Source: Nitrospiria bacterium (lineage in GTDB: Bacteria > Nitrospirota > Nitrospiria > JACQBZ01). Taken from it: a stretch of 64,000 bases of DNA. The notes below the pieces were generated by a model, which was not told where the DNA came from, made no database searches, and was given only the letters and a program-made list of their open reading frames with translations. Position 1 is the stretch's first letter, and each line of letters opens with the position of its first letter. Location: positions 1 through 64,000 of the forward strand of contig DATIYJ010000035.1 in assembly GCA_035517655.1 (NCBI GenBank), written 5' to 3'. A program made the translations under genes and the position numbers. Positions 17,286 to 26,441 of this stretch are shown piece by piece.

Positions 17286-18599
17286 ATGACACCGAGAGAC
17301 CCCATCATCGAAGCGCGCGCGGTGGAAAAGATTTTCGTTCAACCCGACGGTCACAAGATCCAGATCATCGCACCGACGGATCTGGTCATCTATCCGGATC
17401 AAATCGTCGCCTTGCTCGGTCCTTCCGGATCGGGAAAGTCCACCTTGCTTCGCATCCTGACCGGGCTCGTGCCGCCGTCCGCGGGCGAGTTGTTCTGGCA
17501 CGGCCGTCCGTTCAACGGCCAGATCCCGAATGTGTCCATTGTCTTTCAGAGCTTCGCGCTCTTCCCTTGGCTCACGGTGCTGGATAACGTGGAGGCTCCG
17601 CTTCAGGCGCGCGGGGTCCCGGTCGCTGAACGCCACAGGCGCGCGTTGAAGATTCTGGACACCGTCGGCCTGGATGGATTCGAGGCGGCTTACCCGAAGG
17701 AGCTCTCCGGCGGCATGAAACAGCGCGTGGGCTTTGCACGGGCTCTGGCCGTGGAACCGGAGCTGCTCTTCATGGACGAACCGTTTTCAGCGCTGGACGT
17801 CCTGACGGCCGAAAACCTCCGCGGGGAACTGTTGGAGCTGTGGCTCAGCAAGAAAATGCCGACGCGCGCAATCTTCTTCGTCACGCACAACATTGAGGAG
17901 GCGATGTTGCTGGCCGACCGCATTATCGTGCTCGACCGAAATCCCGCGCGGGTCCGAGAAGATTTTGAGGTAAGCCTGGCGCGCCCGCGCAATCGCCAGG
18001 CCGAGCGGTTCGTCGAGCTGGTGGACTATGTCTATAAAGTATTGACCCAGCCGAAACTGGAACACACGTTGCCCCTTCCCGGAGCCAAGCCGGTTACGGA
18101 GGGCGAGCCGTCCCCCGGCAAGTACCCGATGCTGCCGCACGCCCGGCCGGGCGGCATCGCGGGATTGCTCGAGCTCCTGCTCGATCGCGGAGGACGGGAT
18201 GATCTCTACCACCTGGCCGAAGAACTGGTCATGGAGGTGGATCAACTGCTGCCGATTATCGAAGCGGCCGCGCTGCTGCATTTTGCCCGCTTGCAGGAGG
18301 GCGACGTGCAGGTCACACCCGAAGGCCGCACCTTCGCCGAGGCCGACATCCTCACGCGCAAAGTCCTTTTCCGGAAGGCCGCGCTCCAACACGCCCTCCT
18401 CCTTCGTCAGGTCGAACGGGCCCTCAAGGCCCGATCCGACCACACGCTGCCGGATGACTTTTTTCGGGACATCCTCGATGAACACTTCAGCGAAGAAGAA
18501 ACGCAACTACAGCTTGAAACCGCGATTCACTGGGGACGTTATGCCGAGATCTTCGACTACGACGCGAATCGTAAAAGGCTTTTTTTGACCGAAGCATAG
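17286..18599 (+). CDS. NitT/TauT-type ABC ATPase with C-terminal AAA-associated domain
   Basis: 437 residues. The first 260 form an ABC ATPase of the nitrate/sulfonate/bicarbonate class: Walker A GPSGSGKST (45-53), FQSFALFPWLTV Q-loop, signature LSGGMKQRVGFARAL and Walker B LLFMDEPFSALD. About 170 residues follow, containing a helical AAA-associated domain (roughly 300-430, with GGRDDLYHLAEELVMEVDQL), known from a subset of these transporters and of unknown function. The fused permease follows after 53 bases. Neither gene is accompanied by a substrate-binding protein, so the substrate is unassigned. Confidence 0.9.
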   Translation: MTPRDPIIEARAVEKIFVQPDGHKIQIIAPTDLVIYPDQIVALLGPSGSGKSTLLRILTGLVPPSAGELFWHGRPFNGQIPNVSIVFQSFALFPWLTVLDNVEAPLQARGVPVAERHRRALKILDTVGLDGFEAAYPKELSGGMKQRVGFARALAVEPELLFMDEPFSALDVLTAENLRGELLELWLSKKMPTRAIFFVTHNIEEAMLLADRIIVLDRNPARVREDFEVSLARPRNRQAERFVELVDYVYKVLTQPKLEHTLPLPGAKPVTEGEPSPGKYPMLPHARPGGIAGLLELLLDRGGRDDLYHLAEELVMEVDQLLPIIEAAALLHFARLQEGDVQVTPEGRTFAEADILTRKVLFRKAALQHALLLRQVERALKARSDHTLPDDFFRDILDEHFSEEETQLQLETAIHWGRYAEIFDYDANRKRLFLTEA

Positions 18600-18652
18600 C
18601 ACCGGATGGAACGGGAACGATTTCGCACTCGACCCCAACGTAACGGCAGCCG

Positions 18653-20383
18653 ATGACCAAGCCGATCTTGGACAGAGCCATCTTCCACGAACGCACGGGA
18701 CCATTCCTCATCGATGTCCTGATTTTCGGCGGGGTGATGGCGGGCTTCTACGGTCTTCTCATGATCGCCCAGACATGGTTCGGACCGTTCCGGCCCACGG
18801 TCGCGATTTCTCGAAATCCTTGGACCCTCCCCGCGTACGCCGGCTATTCGCTGTTGCGCATGCTTCTCGCGTATGGTCTCAGTCTCCTCTTCTCAATCGT
18901 GTACGGCTATATCGCCGCATACAACGCGAAGGCCGAACGTTTTATGATCCCGCTGCTGGACATTCTGCAGTCCATCCCCGTGCTGAGCTTCCTGCCCGGC
19001 GTGGTCCTGGCCATGGTGGCCCTCTTTCCCAGTCACCAGTTCGGTCTCGAGCTGGGCTCGATTCTGCTCATTTTCACCGGCCAGGTCTGGAACATGACCT
19101 TCAGTTTCTATGCCTCACTCAAAGGCATCCCGCAAGAGCTTCGCGAAGCCGCCCGCGTCTATCGTTTCAATGGGTGGCAGTGCTTCACGCAACTTGAATT
19201 GCCCTACGCGGCCATCGGGCTCATCTGGAATTCCATGATGTCGGTGGCGGGAGGGTGGTTCTTCCTGATGGCCTGTGAGATGTTTGTGCTGGGGGAGCGC
19301 GACTTCCGACTGCCCGGCTTGGGTTCCTATTTGCAAACGGCGGCGAGCGCGGGGGATACCCGCGCCATCGCGTGGGGGCTCGGCGCGATGATCAGCATCA
19401 TCGTCTTGCTGGATCAACTCCTCTGGCGTCCGGTGATCGCTTGGGCAGAGAAGTTCAAATTGGAACAGGTCGAGAGCGGAAGGGTTCCGCGACCGGCCGT
19501 GCTGAGGTTCCTGCGCCGGTCATCCGTGCTGACCTACCTCAAGCGCAGGGCATTCGATCCGGGAAGCGAACGGTTGGGGCTGTATTTTGCGCGACACGCC
19601 GACCGACCGGCCACGTCCCTTCCCCTGTCGGCATGGCGGATTTGGAGAGATCGGATTCTCGTTTTCGTGTTGCTGGCCGCGGTGGGCTATGGGATTACGC
19701 GTGGGGGTCTGATGCTGACCGGGCTCACCCGCCCCGAGATCGCGGAGATCGTGCGCGGGACGGGGGCGACCCTGCTTCGGGTCATGGCGGCGCTGTTCAT
19801 CGGGGCGGCCTGGACGATTCCCGCGGGCGTTGCCATCGGTTTCAACCCACGCCTGGCCCGCGTGGCCCAGCCACTGGCACAGATTGCAGCCTCCGTTCCG
19901 GCCACGGCGCTCTTTCCGGTGGTGTTACTTGTGCTGATTCATGCGGGTGGCGGATTGGGCATCGGGTCGGTGGTGTTAATGTTGCTGGGCACTCAGTGGT
20001 ATATCCTTTTCAATGTGATTGCCGGGGCGATGGCCATTCCGAACGACCTCAAAGAAGCGGCGAGCGTTTTTCGGTTGGGAAACGCGGACCGCTGGCGGCG
20101 GCTGATTCTGCCGGGTATTTTCCCTCATCTCATCACCGGATTGGTGACCGCCGCCGGAGGCGCGTGGAACGCCAGCATCGTTGCCGAATATTTTCATTTC
20201 AAGGGCCAGATCCTCATGACCACGGGCCTGGGCGCCACCATCAGCCAAGCCACGGATAAGGGCAATTTCGATCTTTTACTGGCTGCAACAATCGTCATGT
20301 CCATCATGGTTGTAATGATCAACCGCCTGGTGTGGCGAAGGTTCTACCGGCTGGCCGAGACACGATTCAAGCTGGAGACCTGA
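18653..20383 (+). CDS. Two-domain ABC permease (NitT/TauT type)
   Basis: 576 residues holding two complete binding-protein-dependent permease domains in one chain. Each has a membrane bundle and the EAA coupling motif: first EAARVYRFNGWQCFTQLELP, then EAASVFRLGNADRWRRLILP. A polar linker of about 60 residues (about 265-325) separates them. One polypeptide can thus supply both membrane halves to the ATPase upstream. No periplasmic binding protein gene is adjacent. The 3' end converges on bioB. Confidence 0.9.
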   Translation: MTKPILDRAIFHERTGPFLIDVLIFGGVMAGFYGLLMIAQTWFGPFRPTVAISRNPWTLPAYAGYSLLRMLLAYGLSLLFSIVYGYIAAYNAKAERFMIPLLDILQSIPVLSFLPGVVLAMVALFPSHQFGLELGSILLIFTGQVWNMTFSFYASLKGIPQELREAARVYRFNGWQCFTQLELPYAAIGLIWNSMMSVAGGWFFLMACEMFVLGERDFRLPGLGSYLQTAASAGDTRAIAWGLGAMISIIVLLDQLLWRPVIAWAEKFKLEQVESGRVPRPAVLRFLRRSSVLTYLKRRAFDPGSERLGLYFARHADRPATSLPLSAWRIWRDRILVFVLLAAVGYGITRGGLMLTGLTRPEIAEIVRGTGATLLRVMAALFIGAAWTIPAGVAIGFNPRLARVAQPLAQIAASVPATALFPVVLLVLIHAGGGLGIGSVVLMLLGTQWYILFNVIAGAMAIPNDLKEAASVFRLGNADRWRRLILPGIFPHLITGLVTAAGGAWNASIVAEYFHFKGQILMTTGLGATISQATDKGNFDLLLAATIVMSIMVVMINRLVWRRFYRLAETRFKLET

Positions 20384-20422
20384 AAATGCATCCCTCAAAA
20401 GCGCCCGTTTTAAAATCGCGGC

Positions 20423-21409
20423 TCATTCTTGCATGGCCGGATTCGGCTCCTCCACTTCGAATCCCAAGTCCTTGATCATCCGCCAGGCATCCTCCGGTTT
20501 TTGGCCCGGAGTCGTAAGGTAGCCGCCGACGAAAAGCGAGTCGCCGATATAAAGCGCCTGGGCCTGGAGCGACCGCAGGCTGTGCTCGCGGCCGCCCGCG
20601 ATCCGAATCTCGGTCTTCGGATGGACGAACCGGAAGAGCGAAAGGATCTTGAGGCATCGCGCCGGGGCCGGGGGTGTCCGTGCGCCCAACGGCGTGCCCT
20701 CGACGGGATGCAGAAAGTTGATCGGGATGGAATCGGGTCCGATTTCACGTAGCGCGAAGGCCAGATCGATCAGGTCGTCGTCCGCCTCTCCCATTCCGGC
20801 GATGCCGCCGGAGCAGAGTTCCAGACCGGCTTCGCGAGCGTTCCGGAGCGTGTCGACCCGGTCCCGGTAGGTATGGGTCGTGCAAATTTCTTTGTGGAAG
20901 CCTTCGCTCGTGTTCAGGTTGTGATTGACCCGGTCCACGCCGGCTTCTTTCAGGATCCTCGCGTCGTCCGGCGTGAGAAGTCCCAGCGAGCAGCAAAGCG
21001 CAAGCGGCGTTTCTTGTTTGATGGTCCGGACGGCCGACGCGATCTCGGCCATTTCCCTGGGGCGCGGCCCGCGGCCGGAGATCACGATGCAGTACCTTAA
21101 GGCTTTGGCCGCAACGGCGCGTCGGGCGCCGTCCAAAATCTCCTCTTTCGAGAGGAGCGGATAGTGATCGATATCGGCCTTCGAACTGCGCGATTGGGAA
21201 CAGTAATGGCAGTCCTCCTCACAGAGACCGCTTTTCGCGTTGATCAGCATATGGAGTTTGACCCGGCGGCCCGAATTCGCGAACCGGACCCGCCAAGCGG
21301 CCTGGATAAGGTCCGGCAATTGGTCATCGGACGCTTTCAACACGGTCCGGGCTTCTTCCCGCGTCGGACATTCTCCACGCAGGGCTTTATCCGCTAGGAT
21401 TTGGAACAT
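20423..21409 (-). CDS. bioB: Biotin synthase
   Basis: 328 residues of the radical SAM enzyme that inserts sulfur into dethiobiotin. The SAM [4Fe-4S] motif is Cys63, Cys67, Cys70 in GLCEEDCHYCSQS. NHNLNTSEGFHKEICTTHTY and the C-terminal IRIAGGREHSLR block with the cluster-ligand arginine region match BioB. GAGGAGG precedes the ATG. It is the last gene of the minus-strand housekeeping run, 75 bases after lapB. No other biotin genes are in the window. Confidence 0.95.
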   Translation of the reverse strand: MFQILADKALRGECPTREEARTVLKASDDQLPDLIQAAWRVRFANSGRRVKLHMLINAKSGLCEEDCHYCSQSRSSKADIDHYPLLSKEEILDGARRAVAAKALRYCIVISGRGPRPREMAEIASAVRTIKQETPLALCCSLGLLTPDDARILKEAGVDRVNHNLNTSEGFHKEICTTHTYRDRVDTLRNAREAGLELCSGGIAGMGEADDDLIDLAFALREIGPDSIPINFLHPVEGTPLGARTPPAPARCLKILSLFRFVHPKTEIRIAGGREHSLRSLQAQALYIGDSLFVGGYLTTPGQKPEDAWRMIKDLGFEVEEPNPAMQE

Positions 21410-21483
21410 CGTTCATCCTCCTCTCGTTTTCAACCTTCTTTGAACATTCGGATCGGGGTCGTGATGGAACGATCACCGGCGCA

Positions 21484-22833
21484 CTACACGGGCTCCGCCT
21501 TGCGGATAATACGGGAAGGGGACCATTCGCGCATGATGGGCGAGGCCTCATAACTGTTCCAATGACCGCAGCGGGGACAACGTCCGGACCACTGATGCGC
21601 GTGATAATCACAGAGGGGACAGTAATAGGGAACCAGCACGCGCTTTCGGAGACCGAGGGCTTTTTTAAACTCGTCCACCGCGGCATCCACGTTTCCTTTT
21701 CGAAGATATAGATTCCCCAGAAGCTTGTGAAGGTCGGGCATCTTCTCGTGGCCGGGATCCAAGGCGGCCAGAACCTCGAACGCCTCGTCCACCATCTCAA
21801 GGCGGTAGTAAAGTTTTCCAAGATAAAACCGGAGAATCAGATTGTCCGGCTCCCGGTTGACGGCCTCCTGGTACAGGTTGAGAACCCTCGCCGGTTGGTC
21901 CAGCTCCAGGTAAAGATCCTCCAAACGATGAAGCAGGAGAATGCTGGAAGTCATCTCATAGGCTTTTTGCCAAAGCTCGCCGGCATCCTTCAACTTGCCT
22001 TCGTCCACCAGAATCTCTCCCAAACCCATATAGCCCGGGATGAAACCGCGGTTCAACTTGATCGCCCCCCGGAAATAGCGCCGGGCACGGTCCCGCTCAC
22101 CCTTTTCGAGCAGCTGGCGGCCGATCTCATACTTGATTCCTTCAAACCACAATTGCTCGTTCTTCAACTCTTCCGGACGCAGCGACCCCTGAAGGATCTT
22201 CTCCTGGACGTCATGGGCTTCCTCCCAACGGGACAGCTTTACGAACAGATCCCGAAGGCGGATAAAAACCGTCAGACCGCTCCCGGCTTGCCGGCGCATC
22301 TCCTGAAGCAGTTGCACCGATTCGTCCAACCGTTTGGATTCCTCCAGATCCTTGGCCAGGGCCAGGAGGATTTCCATGTTGTTTTCTTCCAGGTTCCGGG
22401 CTTTGCGGTGGAGTCGGATCGCCTCGGTCGCGTTCCCCTGAGCGCGGTACAGATTTCCCAGGCGGAGGAGGGCCGGAACATGATTGGGATTCAACAGGAG
22501 GATCTTTTGAAACAGGCCGACCGCATCTTCAAATCGTTTCGAGATTTTCGCGTTGACCGCCAATTGCAGCAACTCATGGATTCGCTCATCCCGCTGCTTG
22601 GTCCTCGCCTGCCGCCAGCCGCGGAACAGGTGTTTGATCTCGGCAAAGCCGGCCGCGACGATGGCCAACAACCCGCCGAGGGCCATCGACATCAGGACCA
22701 GTGCCACGGTTGGAACATCCAGAAAAAGTTCGGGAGAGAGACGGAGGGTCGTATGACCGGGGTTAAAATAGGCCAGCCACGCCACGCAGGCGGTCAGAAT
22801 GACAAAGCCCAGACTCAAAACAATTAAACGCAT
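21484..22833 (-). CDS. lapB: LapA-LapB fusion: TPR lipopolysaccharide assembly protein
   Basis: 449 residues. The N-terminus resembles LapA (DUF1049) with two membrane segments (about 4-24 and 44-66, around FNPGHTTLRLS). A long TPR region (about 90-410) follows. A rubredoxin-like zinc site ends the protein: CPLC near 413 and CPRC near 428. In E. coli, LapB is a separate anchored protein that regulates LpxC proteolysis and LPS assembly, while LapA is encoded just upstream. Here both seem joined. The gene starts four bases after rsfS ends, so expression is linked to that operon. Confidence 0.85.
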   Translation of the reverse strand: MRLIVLSLGFVILTACVAWLAYFNPGHTTLRLSPELFLDVPTVALVLMSMALGGLLAIVAAGFAEIKHLFRGWRQARTKQRDERIHELLQLAVNAKISKRFEDAVGLFQKILLLNPNHVPALLRLGNLYRAQGNATEAIRLHRKARNLEENNMEILLALAKDLEESKRLDESVQLLQEMRRQAGSGLTVFIRLRDLFVKLSRWEEAHDVQEKILQGSLRPEELKNEQLWFEGIKYEIGRQLLEKGERDRARRYFRGAIKLNRGFIPGYMGLGEILVDEGKLKDAGELWQKAYEMTSSILLLHRLEDLYLELDQPARVLNLYQEAVNREPDNLILRFYLGKLYYRLEMVDEAFEVLAALDPGHEKMPDLHKLLGNLYLRKGNVDAAVDEFKKALGLRKRVLVPYYCPLCDYHAHQWSGRCPRCGHWNSYEASPIMREWSPSRIIRKAEPV

Positions 22834-22836
22834 ACA

Positions 22837-23220
22837 TCAGCCTTTGTTCGCGCGCAGCCTGCCTCCTTCTTTAGCTGCCTTCAGCTTGCTGACCTGTGGT
22901 TCAAGCCCGTTCGGTAGCTCTCGCTTCAAATCCAACCGGGGCGCATCACCCCACAGTCGCTCCAGGGCGTAAAAAGACCGGACATCCTCCTTGAAGATAT
23001 GGACGAGGATGTCGCTGTAATCCATCAGGATCCAGCGGCCGGTTTCCTCACCCTCCGTACTGTAAAGATGGCAGCCTTGCCGGGACAGTGTATCGTCGAT
23101 ATGGTCTCGAATCGCCCGGACCTGCCGATGCGATTCGGCCGAACAGATGACGAAATACTCCGCGACCGTCGTCAACCCGCCGACCTTGAACACGATCAGA
23201 TCGGATGCCTTCTTTTCCAA
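22837..23220 (-). CDS. rsfS: Ribosome silencing factor RsfS, start unclear
   Basis: An RsfS/Iojap protein that binds uL14 and blocks subunit joining. DLIVFKVGGLTTVAEYFVIC, HRQVRAIRDHI and the DYSDILVHIF-type block are clear. The only common start in frame is TTG at 23220 (127 residues). The family needs an extra N-terminal helix, and the frame upstream does encode one (SREKSLRAAQAALEKKASD), but it has no ATG, GTG or TTG. An ATG at 23320, overlapping the end of nadD, lies in another frame and would join this frame if one A of the run of six near 23300 were skipped. The CTG that overlaps the nadD stop is another option. Confidence 0.88.
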   Translation of the reverse strand: MEKKASDLIVFKVGGLTTVAEYFVICSAESHRQVRAIRDHIDDTLSRQGCHLYSTEGEETGRWILMDYSDILVHIFKEDVRSFYALERLWGDAPRLDLKRELPNGLEPQVSKLKAAKEGGRLRANKG

Positions 23221-23294
23221 AGCCGCCTGGGCTGCCCGCAGGCTTTTTTCTCGAGAGTTGACCGTCGATGCTCCGATTGATCCTGAACCTTTTT

Positions 23295-23987
23295 TCAGGA
23301 TGAGTGGGCGGTGCGTTCATATAAACGATGTTTCATTATATAGGATTCGACGAGGGGTGGCAAGAGGTTTTTGATCCGTTTTCCGCCGCAAAGATGATCC
23401 CGAATCTGGGTCGCCGAAACGTCATGGGCCTTCACGCGCATCAGGATCAGCCGCGTGTCGGGTGTCAGGGGAAGTTCGTACCGGCGACGGCGCCCCTGAT
23501 CCAATTCCCGCAGAGGTTTCGGGTCGGCGTTGCCCGGAATATCCAACCGGGGCAGGTCGGCGAAAAGGAACCCCGGACGGGACACCACGACCAGATGGCA
23601 TCGCGCCTTAAGCTCGTCCGGCGAGCGCCAGGTGTGAAATTCCATGAAGGCGTCCAGCCCCAGAATCAAGTAGAACTCGGTCCCTTTGGGGTAATTCCGT
23701 TCCAGCACCCTGACGGTTTCAATCGTATAGGATTTCCCCCGGCGCCTCACCTCCAGATCGGACACCTCCAGATCGGGATGCGCCCGGACCGAAAGACGGA
23801 CCATATCAAGGCGGTGTTTGGCCGGAGGAATTTTGCTCCCTGTTTTGTGCGGAGGCCGGCCGGCCGGGATGAGAAGGACGCGGTCCAGACCGATCGCTTT
23901 TCGGACGCCCTCCGCGATCGCCAGATGGCCGCGATGAATGGGATTGAATGTTCCGCCGAAGATGCCGACGCGCAACGGCCTTGTCAT
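23295..23987 (-). CDS. nadD: Nicotinate-nucleotide adenylyltransferase
   Basis: 230 residues of the nucleotidyltransferase that makes nicotinate adenine dinucleotide in NAD synthesis. The nucleotide-binding motif GGTFNPIHRGHL is at residues 11-22, and the C-terminal signature is ISATQIRD-like, here VSATQIRDHL. The gene overlaps the end of proA by four bases (ATGA), indicating translational coupling, and precedes rsfS, a very common pairing. Full length for the family. Confidence 0.94.
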   Translation of the reverse strand: MTRPLRVGIFGGTFNPIHRGHLAIAEGVRKAIGLDRVLLIPAGRPPHKTGSKIPPAKHRLDMVRLSVRAHPDLEVSDLEVRRRGKSYTIETVRVLERNYPKGTEFYLILGLDAFMEFHTWRSPDELKARCHLVVVSRPGFLFADLPRLDIPGNADPKPLRELDQGRRRRYELPLTPDTRLILMRVKAHDVSATQIRDHLCGGKRIKNLLPPLVESYIMKHRLYERTAHSS

Positions 23988-25240
23988 TCCCTCAATTGCC
24001 CTTCGCCCAGGACGATGTACTTGGTGGTGGTGAGTTCTTCAAGGCCCATCGGTCCGCGGGCATGGATCCGGCTGGTCGAGATCCCGATCTCGGCTCCGAG
24101 TCCGAACTGGTATCCGTCGTTCAGCCGCGTGGATGCGTTGACGAAGACGGCGCAGGCGTCCACTTCGTTTAGGAACCGCCGGGCCCGGACGTAATCACGC
24201 GTGACGATCGCCTCGGAATGTTGGGAGCCGTAGCGGGCGATATGCTCCATCGCTTCGTCCAGGCTTTTCACGATTTTCACCGATAGAATCAGGTCCAGAT
24301 ATTCGGTCGTCCAGTCCTCCTCGTCCGCTTCCTTGATTCCGGAAATGATCGCGCGCGTCTTGGAGCAACCGCGGACCTCGACCCCGGCATCCTGAAGGGC
24401 CCGGATCATCCCGGGCAAAAAGGCCGGCGCGACGTCTTCATGCACGAGCAGGGTCTCCATGGCGTTGCAGGTCCCCGGCCGCTGGACCTTGGCATTGAAG
24501 CAGATCGCCCGGGCCATCGAAAGATCCGCGCCCTCGTCCACATAGGTATGGCAGAGCCCTTTGTCGTGCTTGATGACCGGAATGCGGGAATGTTCCGTCA
24601 CGGTCTTCATCAGGGCCTCCCCGCCGCGGGGGATGATCAGGTCAATCAGCGCATCCAGTTTCAGCATCTCCATCACGGCCTGTCGGTCCGGACTGTCCAG
24701 AAAGGCCACGCAACCCTCCGGCAGCCCGCTGGCGGCGCCGGCCGTGGATAAAATCTGAACGATCGCCGCGTTGGAATGGACCGCCTCGGAACCGCCGCGA
24801 AGCACCACGGCGTTGCCGGCCTTGAGGCAGAGACCCGCGGCGTCGGCCGTGACGTTGGGCCGCGATTCGTACACGATTCCGATCACTCCGATCGGAACGC
24901 GGACGCGACCCACCTGCATCCCGTTCGGCCGTCGGACCATTTTAATCACCTCGCCGACCGGATCGGGCAACGTCGCCACATCGTGAAGGCCCGCCGCCAT
25001 TTCGCCGATCCGCTTCGTGTTCAGCGTCAACCGATCGACCATGGCTCCGGGAAGACCCCGTCGGTCGGCCTCCTGCAAATCCTTCGCGTTGGCTGAAAGA
25101 AGCGCCGAGGCTTGGTCCACCAGCGCGTCGGCCATTTTAAGAAGCGCGGTGTTCTTGACGGTCGAGGATACCGCGGCCAACTTCCGAGCCGCCGTCTTCG
25201 CCCCTCGTGCCTTCTCGGTTACATAGGAACGGATATCCAT
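23984..25240 (-). CDS. proA: Gamma-glutamyl phosphate reductase
   Basis: 418 residues of the aldehyde-dehydrogenase-fold enzyme for the second step of proline synthesis. The catalytic cysteine lies in KVQRPGTCNAMETLLVHED, and GVIGIVYESRPNVTADAAGL and the C-terminal HARGPMGLEELTTTKY block are typical. It follows proB, with a 70-base gap that holds two strong hairpins, and overlaps nadD by four bases. Complete and unremarkable otherwise. Confidence 0.95.
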   Translation of the reverse strand: MDIRSYVTEKARGAKTAARKLAAVSSTVKNTALLKMADALVDQASALLSANAKDLQEADRRGLPGAMVDRLTLNTKRIGEMAAGLHDVATLPDPVGEVIKMVRRPNGMQVGRVRVPIGVIGIVYESRPNVTADAAGLCLKAGNAVVLRGGSEAVHSNAAIVQILSTAGAASGLPEGCVAFLDSPDRQAVMEMLKLDALIDLIIPRGGEALMKTVTEHSRIPVIKHDKGLCHTYVDEGADLSMARAICFNAKVQRPGTCNAMETLLVHEDVAPAFLPGMIRALQDAGVEVRGCSKTRAIISGIKEADEEDWTTEYLDLILSVKIVKSLDEAMEHIARYGSQHSEAIVTRDYVRARRFLNEVDACAVFVNASTRLNDGYQFGLGAEIGISTSRIHARGPMGLEELTTTKYIVLGEGQLRE

Positions 25241-25254
25241 GTTTTACCCCTCAG

Positions 25255-25310
25255 GGGCAGACCGCCGTGTCTGCCCGGAATGAACAGCGGGCGAACCCGC
25301 AGGTTCGCCC
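25255..25310. repeat. Two tandem hairpin repeats between proB and proA
   Basis: Perfect inverted repeats: GGGCAGAC (25255-25262) with GTCTGCCC (25269-25276), and GGGCGAACC (25289-25297) with GGTTCGCCC (25302-25310). They fill the proB-proA gap and the second abuts the proB stop codon. There is no U-tract, so simple terminators are unlikely. They resemble short interspersed palindromes seen in many environmental genomes. Confidence 0.7.
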
Positions 25311-26441
25311 CTACAATATTACAAGATTGTCCCGATGAATCACTTCATCGTAATCGTTCCGTCCCAGGATCTTGGCGATCTCCGCCGTCTTGGCCCCTTT
25401 GATCTTTTCGACATGGTCGGACGAATAGTTAACCAACCCCTTGGCCACTTCCCGCCCTTTCGAATCGATACAGGTCACGGCGTCCCCGGCCTGAAAGCGG
25501 CCCTCCACCCGGACGATCCCGGAAGGGAGAAGACTCTTCCCCTTCGCCGTCAAAGCCTCCACCGCGCCGGCGTCGAGGGACAATCGTCCCTTGGTCCGGC
25601 TCGTGAAGGCAATCCAATGTTTCCGGCTGTTCCGCCGGCCGCGCGACGGAAGAAACAACGTTCCGACCGGATTCCCTTTCAGGATCTCGGTCAACACACC
25701 GGACTTCCTCCCGCTGGCGATCACGGTCGGCACACCGTAGGTCGCCACGTCCCGCGCCGTCTGAACCTTGGAGCGCATGCCGCCGGTTCCCTCCCGCGTC
25801 GTGGTATCCCTGGCGAGACGCTCCGTCTCCGAATCGACTTGGTTGACGACCGGGATGAGCCGCGCATCGGGATGGAGACGCGGATCATCCGTAAACAGGC
25901 CCTCCACATCGGAAAGAATCACCAGCAGCTGCGCGTCTATCAGGTGGGTCACCAAACCGGCCAGGTTGTCGTTGTCCCCGAACCGGATCTCTTCCACCGC
26001 CACCGTGTCGTTCTCATTGATCACCGGGATGACGCCGTACTCCAGCAGCGTCGTGAGCGTGTTGCGTGAATTCAAGAATCGTTTTCGATCGGCGAGGTCT
26101 TCCTGGGTTAAAAGGACCTGGGCCACCTTCAACCCTTGTGCCTCAAAAGCCTTCTCGTACGCCCAGATCAACCGGCTCTGACCGACGGCGGCGGCGGCCT
26201 GCTTGACCGGCAGGCTCTTGGGTCGCTGCTTGATTCCCAGTTTCTCCAGACCGGACAGAATCGCGCCGGATGAGACGATCACGATCTCATGTCCCTGCCT
26301 CTGGAGGTGGGCCATCTCGTGAGCCAGCGCCTCCAAGCGATGAGGGTCCAGGCCGTGATCCCTGGAGGCGATCAGGCTGCTCCCGATCTTCACAACGAAC
26401 CGTTTGACGGCTTGGATGAGGGTCCCCGAATTCGCGTCCAT
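25311..26441 (-). CDS. proB: Glutamate 5-kinase
   Basis: 376 residues. The amino-acid kinase domain (about 1-265) starts with RFVVKIGSSLI and contains GTGGMRSKVQTARDVATYG. A C-terminal PUA domain (about 285-365) follows, the full-length bacterial form. It phosphorylates glutamate as the first step of proline synthesis. The ATG overlaps the obg stop as TAATG, which decides this start over a 48-residue extension running back into obg. The stop codon abuts a hairpin repeat. Confidence 0.95.
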   Translation of the reverse strand: MDANSGTLIQAVKRFVVKIGSSLIASRDHGLDPHRLEALAHEMAHLQRQGHEIVIVSSGAILSGLEKLGIKQRPKSLPVKQAAAAVGQSRLIWAYEKAFEAQGLKVAQVLLTQEDLADRKRFLNSRNTLTTLLEYGVIPVINENDTVAVEEIRFGDNDNLAGLVTHLIDAQLLVILSDVEGLFTDDPRLHPDARLIPVVNQVDSETERLARDTTTREGTGGMRSKVQTARDVATYGVPTVIASGRKSGVLTEILKGNPVGTLFLPSRGRRNSRKHWIAFTSRTKGRLSLDAGAVEALTAKGKSLLPSGIVRVEGRFQAGDAVTCIDSKGREVAKGLVNYSSDHVEKIKGAKTAEIAKILGRNDYDEVIHRDNLVIL

